DNA of 64,000 bases from Planctomycetota bacterium. GTDB taxonomy: Bacteria > Planctomycetota > Uabimicrobiia > Uabimicrobiales > Uabimicrobiaceae. A program made the position numbers and the translations under genes. Location of the stretch: contig JAJDCR010000079.1 in assembly GCA_029260735.1 (NCBI GenBank), positions 52,560 through 116,559 on the forward strand, written 5' to 3'. The notes under the pieces were generated by a model. It had not been told where the DNA came from. It ran no database searches and was given only the letters and a program-made list of their open reading frames with translations. This document shows, piece by piece, positions 1 through 8,041 of this stretch; the stretch's first letter is position 1, and each line of letters begins with the position of its first letter.

Positions 1-429
1 TTCATTGGCAAGCTCATAGAAAACATGAGTGTTTTTTGCATAACGAGGGGCGACGATTTTCCAGAAGGTTTGCAAGTGATCAAAGTCATAGGCTCCGATA
101 TCGTGGTAGTTGATCATGGCATAGAGTCCGTGCTCGGCTGTTAGTTTGACCACAACATCCAGACAGGATAAAAACTCCTGTAAATCTGACGGATTATCTA
201 TATTATAATGAGGAAATTTATTTGCTCGTTGCCATGGATCAAAGCAAATCACTCTTACAGCATTTAAACCTACATTGCGAATTCGTTCATAGTAGGAGTT
301 ATTGCGGGCATAATCTGCAATTCCTGGCTGCTCACCATCTTTGTATACCCAAATAGTAGTGCCGCGGAGAAGAGATTCTTGATCGGAGTAAAGTGTATTG
401 TCGAATATTTTTACACGCTTGCGAGGCAT
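1..429 (-). CDS. Glycoside hydrolase family 5 (cellulase-like), N-terminal part, cut by window edge
   Basis: An open frame of 143 codons runs from an ATG at 427-429 to the window edge without a stop. The translation shows the N-terminal half of a GH5 (clan GH-A) TIM barrel. It has a strand reading GLNAVRVICFD, a strand MINYHDIG, and near the edge HVFYELANE, which matches the family's Asn-Glu acid/base motif (usually NEP); the edge cuts just after that Glu. GH5 enzymes hydrolyse beta-1,4-glucans or mannans. No signal peptide is visible at the N-terminus (MPRKRVKIFDN), so it may act in the cytoplasm or leave by another route. It begins only 6 nt after the stop of the upstream glycosyltransferase, so the two are probably co-transcribed. 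The family call is firm; the substrate is unknown. Confidence 0.85.
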   Translation of the reverse strand, partial: MPRKRVKIFDNTLYSDQESLLRGTTIWVYKDGEQPGIADYARNNSYYERIRNVGLNAVRVICFDPWQRANKFPHYNIDNPSDLQEFLSCLDVVVKLTAEHGLYAMINYHDIGAYDFDHLQTFWKIVAPRYAKNTHVFYELANE

Positions 430-435
430 AAACTT

Positions 436-2676
436 TTACTCCACATAAATTCCTCGAAACTCGACTCTACACATACCAGTACCCATAATCTTTAGAAGAC
501 GACAGGATTGAAAATCAAAACCAGAACCATTTTCAAACTCTTGTAATGGTATTTTAAACGGGGTCAGTTCCGATTTTTTTAACCCAAGTTTCCCCAAGGA
601 TATCTCCTTTGATTCATAATCTTGGTTTTCTTCCGAACGAGAATAAAAGCTCACTATTACATCTTGAGCCTTATCTCCCATTTGCAAAACCGATAGGTAC
701 AAGTGTTTGTATGGTGATAAGTTGCATTTAGTCCAGTTAGGGTGAATCGTTATGACACCTGCAACATAGTTAAAACCACCAGAGGGCTCCAGAATAAGAG
801 AAGGAGGATCGACTTTTAAGGGAATACAATGGCTGCCCGGTTTAGAGCAAGCACTGTCACTCCATGAAAAAGGAAATTCATCGCGAAATACTTTAGCTGG
901 ATTGAAAAGGGTGACACGATTCTTATGGTTATTTTCATATCCTATTGAGGAACTATGGACAAAAGGAGAGATTCTGTTTTTAATCTTTGGTTGGAAGATT
1001 TGCCGTTTTTTCAGGCATTCTTTCGAATAATCTTGCGGACTATTAAATCTTACATAGGAATATTTTCGAAAAATCTTGTCTACATCCGCAGGGGTTTTCA
1101 TCTCTAAGCGATGAGCGAGAATACGACGCTCTATACATTGAGAATCTTTCCAAGTGAGAATTCCATTAGACTCGACATTCACAAGTTCTAAAATAGGAGG
1201 AAAACCATCAATCGCATATCTAATGGGGTTATAATTTCGTTCTTTGAGATCCCCGTGGTGTATATGAATAATATCGATGTCAACTCCATCAAGGATTGCT
1301 TGGAAAGGCAATTTTCTTTCTATTTCAGAAAACCATCGGAATTGATAGAGCCACGGATCATAGCTAATTTCTCTTGAGTTGAGATACTCTGCCACAAATG
1401 TACTATCACCGGCACAATCTATGCAAAGAGAATTAAATCCATTGCCCATCTCTAGTACACTTCTGTGTAATCCCCAACAAAGCCCCGGGTTGAGAAAAAG
1501 ATCCGTTTGGAAGTCGTATTTATAGATGGATGCTAGGGAGTTATACTTAATATGGGGGTCTTTGGTGTCGGATGCTATTCTATAGCCATGCACAGCACGG
1601 GCCGGATTTTCCCATAGTTTTTCTCTTATGCGTCTAAACCAATCTGCCGACTCAGAATAGATATCGGCGTCGGGAAATATAAAAAACTCATAGGAGTGGC
1701 GGGCTAAAGCAGCTCGCCACCCAATATTCATTAGGGCTTCCTTTTGAAACAGATCCATGCTAGAGCAGTAGCCTTCCACCGGAATGTATTTAACCCTGTC
1801 CAAAATATCGGAGGAGTAAGCACTTTTTAATCCTTCCCCCACTAGCTCTACTAAAAAATAGTCATGGTAAAGGTCTTGCTCTAATTGCTTACGTATTCCT
1901 TCTGAGTTTGCCGCAACTCGAACGGGATCATTCCCAAAACTGACAACGATTACTGCGGTATCGGTTTGGTTGGAGGACTTTGTAATGCACGTATTATCTC
2001 CATAACCAGATTGGAGTGCGCCAACATATAGTTGTAGATTATGCTGCCCAGAAACAGAAGGCTCGGCTAAATCCCATACCTGATCGTGCTTGGGATGAAA
2101 TAGTCTACTGGTATCTCTCCTCACTGGGATGATCTTGCGAAAGAGTTCCGAGTAAATGGTGTCCCAATGAGGCTCTCCGACAATAAAATCCGGTATATAA
2201 TCCTTAACTTCACGAAAAAACTGCGCTCGTAATGCAATACCATCAAGCCCAATCGAATAGAGCTTGCTTTCGTTAGAAAATAGCTCTTCCAGAGTGGAAG
2301 GATTCCCCTCGACATCTTTTCGCATATACTCTACGACAGTACCACCTTCTTTTTGAAGTTGTTTATAAAAGTCTGGGGCAATGGCACAATCTGAATTTGT
2401 GTAAAGTAGCCAATCGTTTGGTTGGGCGTGGGCATTTGCTAAATTTAAAATATCGAGAAGAAAGGCAAGAGGTCTTGAGTCCCCAAGGGATAAGGAACTC
2501 CTTGTTGCTTTCTCGGTTATCCATTTTTCTCGTTCCCATTCAAAAAGGTTTAATGCTAAAAGTAACACATTCTCTTTGTCGGCACGATCGATACTTTGAA
2601 GGAATAGTTCTTGTCGTTGAAAAAGTAGAGAGGGGCCAACGTAAGGTGCAATGGCGTGAATTATTTTAGGTGACAT
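436..2676 (-). CDS. Large two-module glycosyltransferase (GT-A type) with C-terminal beta-rich domain
   Basis: This 746-residue protein appears to hold two nucleotide-sugar-transferase-like modules. Module 1 (about residues 1-220) contains LLYTNSDCAI, a DxD-like metal site after a strand. Module 2 (about 240-500) begins TAVIVVSFGNDPVR, as GT2 domains do, and carries FIFPDADIYSES with a DxD motif. The C-terminal part, about 590-746, looks like a beta-sandwich, possibly carbohydrate-binding; that is inferred from composition only. There is no signal peptide or membrane segment, so it is probably cytoplasmic. It lies directly upstream of the GH5 gene (6-nt gap) and 41 nt downstream of an SDR gene, suggesting a glycan-related operon. 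The start is ATG at 2674-2676 without a clear Shine-Dalgarno. Donor and acceptor cannot be predicted. Confidence 0.7.
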   Translation of the reverse strand: MSPKIIHAIAPYVGPSLLFQRQELFLQSIDRADKENVLLLALNLFEWEREKWITEKATRSSLSLGDSRPLAFLLDILNLANAHAQPNDWLLYTNSDCAIAPDFYKQLQKEGGTVVEYMRKDVEGNPSTLEELFSNESKLYSIGLDGIALRAQFFREVKDYIPDFIVGEPHWDTIYSELFRKIIPVRRDTSRLFHPKHDQVWDLAEPSVSGQHNLQLYVGALQSGYGDNTCITKSSNQTDTAVIVVSFGNDPVRVAANSEGIRKQLEQDLYHDYFLVELVGEGLKSAYSSDILDRVKYIPVEGYCSSMDLFQKEALMNIGWRAALARHSYEFFIFPDADIYSESADWFRRIREKLWENPARAVHGYRIASDTKDPHIKYNSLASIYKYDFQTDLFLNPGLCWGLHRSVLEMGNGFNSLCIDCAGDSTFVAEYLNSREISYDPWLYQFRWFSEIERKLPFQAILDGVDIDIIHIHHGDLKERNYNPIRYAIDGFPPILELVNVESNGILTWKDSQCIERRILAHRLEMKTPADVDKIFRKYSYVRFNSPQDYSKECLKKRQIFQPKIKNRISPFVHSSSIGYENNHKNRVTLFNPAKVFRDEFPFSWSDSACSKPGSHCIPLKVDPPSLILEPSGGFNYVAGVITIHPNWTKCNLSPYKHLYLSVLQMGDKAQDVIVSFYSRSEENQDYESKEISLGKLGLKKSELTPFKIPLQEFENGSGFDFQSCRLLKIMGTGMCRVEFRGIYVE

Positions 2677-2717
2677 ATGACAAATTTCTGAATTGATAAA
2701 AAATTAGAGTAATAAAG

Positions 2718-3500
2718 TTATTCTTCTTTATGGGAAGAAGTTTGATCTACGCGGTTGTTGTACAGGGATGTTCCCCCGTCTATTTTGATTATCGTTCCAG
2801 TGGTGAACAGAGAAAAATAATCTGAAGCCAGGTATACTGCTGTTCTTCCAATATAACAGGGATCTATAGAGCTTTTATGTAATAGAGAATATTTCTCCTC
2901 GAAAAGATGGCCTTTTTCGTCTTTTGCCACCCAGCCAGGAGCAATACCATTCACTCTTATTTTGTGCCTAGACAGTTCTACGGCTAATTCCTCAATAATC
3001 ATACCCAATGCTGCCTTGGATGAGCTGTAACTGGGCCAGCGTACCACTTCCCATTGGTGAATAGAAGTGAGAAAAATAATAGATCCGTGGATAGAGTGCT
3101 TCTTCATCATTTGGGAAATATTTTTTGTAAGAATCATCGGACCAAATACATTGGCGGCATAGGTGTCGTGCCACTCTTTTATAGAAAAATCATCTAGGGA
3201 AGTCGTTTCATATTGAATTCCTACATTATTCACCAAAATATCAATTTTAATATTATCCCTTGTTAGATATTTACAGAGGGCATGAATATCTTCTTCTTTC
3301 TGTATACTAGAGACAATCCCTTTGTGATTTCCTGGGTAATTTTCTAATTCTTTTTCTAGTTGGCAAGATCTCGTACCACAGATATCAGTAAAAAAAATAT
3401 TAGCTCCTTCTTTAGCCATTTCTAGAGCAATACTTCTTCCTATATTTTGACCGGCCCCGGTTATGAGGACATTTTTTTTTGCTAATAACTTATTATCCAT
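2718..3500 (-). CDS. Short-chain dehydrogenase/reductase (SDR)
   Basis: This is a classical SDR of about 260 residues, an NAD(P)-dependent oxidoreductase. It has the Rossmann glycine motif TGAGQNIG near the N-terminus, NNVG in place of the usual NNAG, a catalytic Ser in FLTSIHQW, the YSSSK catalytic motif, and the IRVNGIAPGWV segment typical of the family. The frame can be extended seven codons upstream to a TTG at 3521. I chose ATG at 3498-3500 because AAAAAGG lies 8 nt upstream of it, while the TTG has no ribosome-binding site. It precedes the glycosyltransferase and GH5 genes on the same strand, so the substrate may be a sugar or glycan precursor. That substrate is inference only. Confidence 0.88.
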   Translation of the reverse strand: MDNKLLAKKNVLITGAGQNIGRSIALEMAKEGANIFFTDICGTRSCQLEKELENYPGNHKGIVSSIQKEEDIHALCKYLTRDNIKIDILVNNVGIQYETTSLDDFSIKEWHDTYAANVFGPMILTKNISQMMKKHSIHGSIIFLTSIHQWEVVRWPSYSSSKAALGMIIEELAVELSRHKIRVNGIAPGWVAKDEKGHLFEEKYSLLHKSSIDPCYIGRTAVYLASDYFSLFTTGTIIKIDGGTSLYNNRVDQTSSHKEE

Positions 3501-3545
3501 AAATAAGACCTTTTTAGGCAACAGAAAAGGTTGATACTCCTGTTC

Positions 3546-3587
3546 TTAATGGAGTAGAATTAATGGAGTAGAATGAATGGAATAGAG
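3546..3587. repeat. Three tandem 14-bp units (TTAATGGAGTAGAA)
   Basis: Two identical units, TTAATGGAGTAGAA at 3546-3559 and 3560-3573, are followed by a diverged third (TGAATGGAATAGAG, 3574-3587). They lie between the SDR gene and the terminator of the anti-sigma antagonist gene. The 14-bp period is the same as that of the unrelated array near 16.6 kb. Confidence 0.85.
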
Positions 3588-3610
3588 AATCTGTTGCAAT
3601 ATTAGATCAT

Positions 3611-3656
3611 AAAAAAACAAAGCCAGGTAAAAAAAATTGCCTGGCTTTGTTTTTTT
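3611..3656 (-). terminator. Rho-independent terminator after the anti-sigma antagonist gene
   Basis: A perfect stem pairs AAAACAAAGCCAGG (to 3627) with CCTGGCTTTGTTTT (from 3640). It is flanked by A and T runs, so it could work on both strands. It lies 12 nt past the stop of the STAS-domain gene on the minus strand and separates it from the SDR operon. Confidence 0.9.
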
Positions 3657-3668
3657 ATAACGTGAAAA

Positions 3669-4028
3669 TTAATCTTGGAAAGAGGCGATTGCTTCTTCTT
3701 TGTTGGAGTATGTGGGCATACGAATATCAAGCCCAATAGCAGAAAAAAGAACCTTGAAGCGTTCTGCCACATTGATTAGGCATATTTTTCCACCGGCAAG
3801 ATCTATTTGATGAATAATGTTGATCAAAAGACCTAGACCTGTACTATTGATAGACTTTGTTTCGGAGAAATCGATGACCATATAGCAAATGCTGGGACGG
3901 TAGATTTCTTCTTTGATTGTGTGCTCCAAAACAGGAACACTTTTTTGATCAATGGCCCCTTGAGGCTTTACTAAGGCAATCTTGTCTTCGCCTTGTGTGA
4001 TAAATTCTGTATGAACATTAAAATCCAT
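3669..4028 (-). CDS. STAS-domain anti-sigma factor antagonist (SpoIIAA-like)
   Basis: The 119-residue protein is a single STAS domain. It has an N-terminal strand segment (IALVKPQGAID), the central YMVIDFSETKSINSTGLGLL, and a C-terminal stretch (FKVLFSAIGLDIRMPTYSN). The INSTGLG motif contains the Ser/Thr that, in SpoIIAA-type proteins, is phosphorylated by an anti-sigma kinase. When dephosphorylated, such proteins bind the anti-sigma factor and release the sigma factor. No partner kinase, phosphatase or anti-sigma factor lies next to it, so its partner is elsewhere. It has its own terminator and lies 84 nt downstream of the peptide-transporter operon. Confidence 0.88.
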   Translation of the reverse strand: MDFNVHTEFITQGEDKIALVKPQGAIDQKSVPVLEHTIKEEIYRPSICYMVIDFSETKSINSTGLGLLINIIHQIDLAGGKICLINVAERFKVLFSAIGLDIRMPTYSNKEEAIASFQD

Positions 4029-4112
4029 GTTTTTTCCTATACTTTCATTTCACTGCTGAATGTAAAGACTGTAAACTAGGGAGTTTGCATGAAATTTTTT
4101 ATGGAAACTACC

Positions 4113-5165
4113 TTAGTCGTTGGGAAAAAAGCAAGCGACTTGGTGGTTTTCCGCTTTTTCTTCTAGATAAGGACGTTCTTGGCGACAGCGATCTTGGGCT
4201 TTAGAACATCTAGTGTGAAAAGGACAACCGTGAGGAGGATTCAGAGGACTTGGTATTTCTCCCTGCAAAACAATTCTCTCACGTTTTTTTTCTATAACTG
4301 GATCAGGTACGTTAACGGCTGAAATCAAAGCTTGGGTATAAGGGTGCCTTTGTTTTTCAAAAATTTTCTTGGTCGGAGCAACTTCAACGATTCTCCCTAA
4401 GTACATGACGGCAACCCTCGTACACATATGTTTAACTACACTTAAATCATGAGCAATAAAAACATATGTTAATCCCAAATCTTTTTGCAAATCAGAAAAA
4501 AGATTTAAGACCTGCGCTTGGATCGAAACATCCAAGGCAGAGACGGGTTCGTCTGCAACGATAATTTCGGGCTGAGAAATGAGAGCTCGGGCAATACCGA
4601 TACGTTGTCTTTGTCCTCCCGAAAAAGCATGAGGATAGCGGTGGATAAATTTCTTTTCTAGTCCTACCTTCTTCATTGTATCAATAAGCGCTGTTTGCAA
4701 ATCAGAACGATTTTTGTAAGTGCGAAAGACCTTCGCTGGTTCGGCAATAACATCTCCTACTGTCATACGCGGATTAAGCGACGCGTAAGGGTCTTGAAAA
4801 ACCATCTGTATTTTTTGGCGGCACTTTTTTAGTTCTCGGGGGGATAAAGTCGTCAATTCTTGGCCTTCTAGAATAACTTGGCCTTCCCGAGGACGATGTA
4901 GCTGGAGAATACCGCGCGCAGTGGTTGATTTTCCGCAACCACTTTCGCCGACTAAAGCGAGAATTTCTCCTTTGTACAAATCAAAACTGACCCCATCAAC
5001 TGCTTTTAAGTAAACTTTTTCTTTTTTGGGGAAAACTTTTGAGAAAAAGGAAGCTGATTCGTCGGGTTTGACAGTCTTGTTCATCTCAAAATAGACTTTG
5101 AGGTCTTTCACCTGCAATATAGGTTTGGCTTGAGAGCTTGTGTTTTCTGTAGCTGTTTTATCCAT
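4113..5165 (-). CDS. oppF: Oligopeptide/dipeptide ABC transporter ATP-binding protein (OppF/DppF type)
   Basis: This is one of two ATPase subunits that drive peptide import. It contains Walker A GESGCGKST, a Q-loop (QMVFQDPYASLNPR), the ABC signature SGGQRQRIGIARAL, Walker B IIVADEPVSALD, and the switch His (IAHDLSVV). The C-terminal oligopeptide-transporter extension has four cysteines spaced as in OppD/F proteins that bind an Fe-S cluster (C..C..C..C, ending VACFFPND). The frame is open to 5219, overlapping the upstream gene by 50 nt. I chose ATG at 5163-5165 because GGAAAG lies 7 nt upstream and the start falls 4 nt after the upstream stop. It is the last gene of the operon. Confidence 0.92.
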   Translation of the reverse strand: MDKTATENTSSQAKPILQVKDLKVYFEMNKTVKPDESASFFSKVFPKKEKVYLKAVDGVSFDLYKGEILALVGESGCGKSTTARGILQLHRPREGQVILEGQELTTLSPRELKKCRQKIQMVFQDPYASLNPRMTVGDVIAEPAKVFRTYKNRSDLQTALIDTMKKVGLEKKFIHRYPHAFSGGQRQRIGIARALISQPEIIVADEPVSALDVSIQAQVLNLFSDLQKDLGLTYVFIAHDLSVVKHMCTRVAVMYLGRIVEVAPTKKIFEKQRHPYTQALISAVNVPDPVIEKKRERIVLQGEIPSPLNPPHGCPFHTRCSKAQDRCRQERPYLEEKAENHQVACFFPND

Positions 5166-5169
5166 ATCA

Positions 5170-6183
5170 CTACTTTCCGTTTTGTTCATCAAAAAGTCGG
5201 CAGGCAACTTTATGCTCATTCTCTACGTTTGTAAAAATATAAGGAGGTATTCCCTCGAGACAACTGTCCATTCGTTGCTCACAGCGATCATAAAATGGAC
5301 AAAAATCTAGTGTCTTAAGAAGAAAGGGCGGAGATCCTTCGATAGTATTTAACCTATCTTTATCCTCATCCAATTTTGGGATAGAAGCTAAAAGACCTTT
5401 GGTATAAGGATGGGAAGTGTGAGCAAATATGTCTTCCGTTTGACCACTCTCGACAATAGATCCTCCGTACATGACCATAATACGCTCGCTAATTCCGGCA
5501 ATGACGCCCAAATCATGAGTGATGAAAATAATCGTGGTTTGGAGTTTTTCATTGATTTCCTGAAGAAGTTCAATGATTTGCGCTTGTATAGTTACATCTA
5601 AAGCGGTTGTAGGTTCGTCTGCTATCAAAAGAAGAGGATCGCACATCAAGGCCATCGCAATCATAACTCGTTGGCGCATTCCCCCAGAAAACTCGTGTGG
5701 ATAGTAGTTGATTCTCTCTCTGGCATCAGCGATTCCGACTAAAGTCAGTTTTTCCACAGCAAGATCCATCGCTTTTTCCTTAGAGATTTTTCTATGAAAC
5801 ATAACCGCTTCGAGCATTTGTGTACGAATGCTTAAAAAGGGATTTAATGAAGTCATGGGGTCTTGAAAAATCATGGAAATTTTGTTTCCACGGAGTTTCC
5901 TTAATTTTTTTTGATCAAGGAACCCCTCTTTAGTTAAAAGAGACTCTCCGAGAAACTCTAGTTTTTTCGCATATATTTTTGCAGGAGGTGTTGCTAGTAA
6001 GCCCAAAAGAGCTAAGTTAGAAACACTTTTCCCACTTCCACTCTCTCCGACAATGCCTACGATCTCTCCTTCTCTTATGGAGTAGGATATACCATTGACA
6101 GCATGAACGACTCCCTCATCAGTGGTGAATTTTGTATAGAGTTCTTCTACTTCTAATACAATTTTTTTCTTATTTGTTTCCAT
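5170..6183 (-). CDS. oppD: Oligopeptide/dipeptide ABC transporter ATP-binding protein (OppD/DppD type)
   Basis: This is the second ATPase subunit (337 residues) of the peptide importer. Visible motifs are Walker [13 protein letters not shown]-loop [12 protein letters not shown], signature [14 protein letters not shown], Walker [13 protein letters not shown] and the switch His in FITHDLGV. The C-terminal extension carries the four-cysteine pattern (CPFYDRC, SCLEG, VACRL) characteristic of OppD/DppD. It follows the OppC-like permease by 9 nt and precedes the OppF-like subunit by 4 nt, so coupled translation is likely. Confidence 0.93.
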   Translation of the reverse strand: METNKKKIVLEVEELYTKFTTDEGVVHAVNGISYSIREGEIVGIVGESGSGKSVSNLALLGLLATPPAKIYAKKLEFLGESLLTKEGFLDQKKLRKLRGNKISMIFQDPMTSLNPFLSIRTQMLEAVMFHRKISKEKAMDLAVEKLTLVGIADARERINYYPHEFSGGMRQRVMIAMALMCDPLLLIADEPTTALDVTIQAQIIELLQEINEKLQTTIIFITHDLGVIAGISERIMVMYGGSIVESGQTEDIFAHTSHPYTKGLLASIPKLDEDKDRLNTIEGSPPFLLKTLDFCPFYDRCEQRMDSCLEGIPPYIFTNVENEHKVACRLFDEQNGK

Positions 6184-6192
6184 CCTGGTTCC

Positions 6193-7077
6193 TTACTTCA
6201 TCTTCGGGTCAAGAGCGTCTCTCAGACCATCTCCTAGAAAGTTCATGCAAAAGAGAGTTACCGATAGAGCTAACCCTGGAAAAATAATTAGCCAGGAGGC
6301 ACTTTCGATAGCTTTGGCTCCATCACTACAAAGAGATCCCCAGCTCGGATCAGGAGGCTGCACTCCTAGACCTAGGAAGCTTAGAAATGATTCCACTAAA
6401 ATGACTCGGGGAATGGTTACCGTAGTATAGACAGCAACGGTTCCCAAGGTGTTTGGTATTAGATGGAGAAAAATGATCCTAAGATTGGAAGCTCCATAAG
6501 ACCGGGCTGCTTCGATAAACTCTTTGGCTTTGAGAGAAAGAATTTGTCCCCGAACAATTCGGGCCATAGTCAGCCAACTGACAGCTCCAATCGCCATAAA
6601 TAAAAGATTGATGTTCTTACCAAAGACAACCATTAAGATAATCACTAAGAACATATAAGGAAGACTATACATTATATCGACAAAACGCATCATGTAGTTG
6701 TCGATTTGTCCTCCAAAGTAAGCCGCTGTGGCTCCATAAGAGATACCAATTAGCAAAGTAATGAAGGTACAAAGTATTGCGATTTTGAGGGAGACTTGCC
6801 CTCCGTAGAGAACTCGAGCGAACATGTCTCTTCCCAAGTCGTCGGTACCAAAAATGTACGTCATGCTAGGAGAAGTTTTGATGGCGTCGTAGTGAATCTC
6901 ATCATAAGCATGAGTTGTGACATAAGAAGCTCCAGCACAAGCGAAAACCATAATTCCTAAAATAATCATCGAAATAACGGCCATCTTGTTGCGAATCAGT
7001 CTTCTCCAAGCATCATTCCACAGGCTAACACCATATTCTTGGGCAGCTTCATCTATTTTTTGTTTATTTGCTTTCAT
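6193..7077 (-). CDS. oppC: Peptide ABC transporter permease (OppC/DppC type)
   Basis: The 294-residue inner-membrane permease has a cytoplasmic N-terminus (WNDAWRRLIRNKMAV), a first membrane segment (ISMIILGIMVFACAGA), the OppC hallmark FGTDDLGRDMFARVLYGG, and about five further membrane helices. Its EAA-type coupling loop (EAARSYGASNLRIIFLHLIPN) contacts an ATPase subunit. It pairs with the OppB-like permease upstream, overlapping it by 4 nt (ATGA), which indicates translational coupling. Confidence 0.94.
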   Translation of the reverse strand: MKANKQKIDEAAQEYGVSLWNDAWRRLIRNKMAVISMIILGIMVFACAGASYVTTHAYDEIHYDAIKTSPSMTYIFGTDDLGRDMFARVLYGGQVSLKIAILCTFITLLIGISYGATAAYFGGQIDNYMMRFVDIMYSLPYMFLVIILMVVFGKNINLLFMAIGAVSWLTMARIVRGQILSLKAKEFIEAARSYGASNLRIIFLHLIPNTLGTVAVYTTVTIPRVILVESFLSFLGLGVQPPDPSWGSLCSDGAKAIESASWLIIFPGLALSVTLFCMNFLGDGLRDALDPKMK

Positions 7078-8000
7078 TTTTTCTCGTGTAATTTAATTCT
7101 AGGGTCTAAGAAACAATATGCAATGTCTACGAGTAAGTTAAACACCATGACCAAAATACTCACTAAAATGACAGTTCCCATGACAAGGGTGTAGTCACGG
7201 TCAGTGGCTCCTTGTACAAAATAGCGTCCCACTCCTGGAATAGAAAAAATCTGCTCAATAACAATCGAACCAGTAATGATAAAAGCAGAAGCTGGACCAC
7301 AATAAGAGACGATCGGGAGAAGTGCTCCTTTCAAGGCGTGACGTAAGAGAATGACTCTTTCTGGCAAACCTTTACTGCGAGCGGTTTGAATGTACTCTTG
7401 TCGGATTACTTCAAGCATACTCCCTCGGGCAATTCGAGCAACAATAGCCAAGTAGTAGCAAGACAAAGTTATAACAGGCAGGATATAATGCTCCCAACTT
7501 CCCCAACCAGCTACAGGAAGCCACTTTAGGTAAACTCCGACTATTACAGCAAGAATGGGCCCCAGCACCATATTAGGAACAGATATCCCAACAATTGCAA
7601 AGCTCATTAGAGTATAATCTATCACTGTATTTTGTTTTAATGCCGCAATAAAGCCTAGGTAAGTTCCGAAGGTCACGGCAATGAACATGGCCAAGAAGCC
7701 TATTTGGAAAGAAACAGGGAAGCTCTCGCCAATGATACTATTTACAGTACGATCAGAGTATTTGTAGGAAGGACCTAAGTCTCCTTGCACAATACTCCAC
7801 ACATACCGTAAATACTGTTGATAAACAGGCTCATCTAAATGGTATTTGGCTTCAATATTTTTTCTTACTTCATCAGGGATGGTTTTCTCAGAGTCAAAGG
7901 GACCTCCAGGAGCCGATCTCATCAGAAAGAAGGTAATTGTAATAATGATGAGTAAAACCGGAATCATTCCGAGTACTCTTCTAATAATGTAACCTAACAT
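7074..8000 (-). CDS. oppB: Peptide ABC transporter permease (OppB/DppB type)
   Basis: This is the 308-residue partner permease. It opens MLGYIIRRVLGMIPVLLIIITITFFLMR, then shows the OppB-type APGGPFD segment, a periplasmic loop, about five further membrane helices and the coupling loop TARSKGLPERVILLRHALKGALLPI. OppB and OppC form the transmembrane channel for imported peptides. The start ATG at 7998-8000 follows the upstream binding-protein gene by 41 nt, which includes a 20-nt stem-loop. That spacer hairpin may set the ratio of binding protein to permease, as is common in binding-protein-dependent operons. Confidence 0.94.
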   Translation of the reverse strand: MLGYIIRRVLGMIPVLLIIITITFFLMRSAPGGPFDSEKTIPDEVRKNIEAKYHLDEPVYQQYLRYVWSIVQGDLGPSYKYSDRTVNSIIGESFPVSFQIGFLAMFIAVTFGTYLGFIAALKQNTVIDYTLMSFAIVGISVPNMVLGPILAVIVGVYLKWLPVAGWGSWEHYILPVITLSCYYLAIVARIARGSMLEVIRQEYIQTARSKGLPERVILLRHALKGALLPIVSYCGPASAFIITGSIVIEQIFSIPGVGRYFVQGATDRDYTLVMGTVILVSILVMVFNLLVDIAYCFLDPRIKLHEKK

Positions 8001-8020
8001 TGTTTTTCCTCTAGTTTTTT

Positions 8021-8040
8021 AAGGCTATCATAATAGCCTT
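8021..8040. other. Intercistronic stem-loop between binding-protein and permease genes
   Basis: AAGGCTAT and ATAGCCTT pair across a CATA loop immediately after the binding-protein stop. On the coding (minus) strand the hairpin is not followed by a T run, so mRNA stabilisation or partial attenuation is more likely than full termination. Confidence 0.6.
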
Positions 8041-8041
8041 T

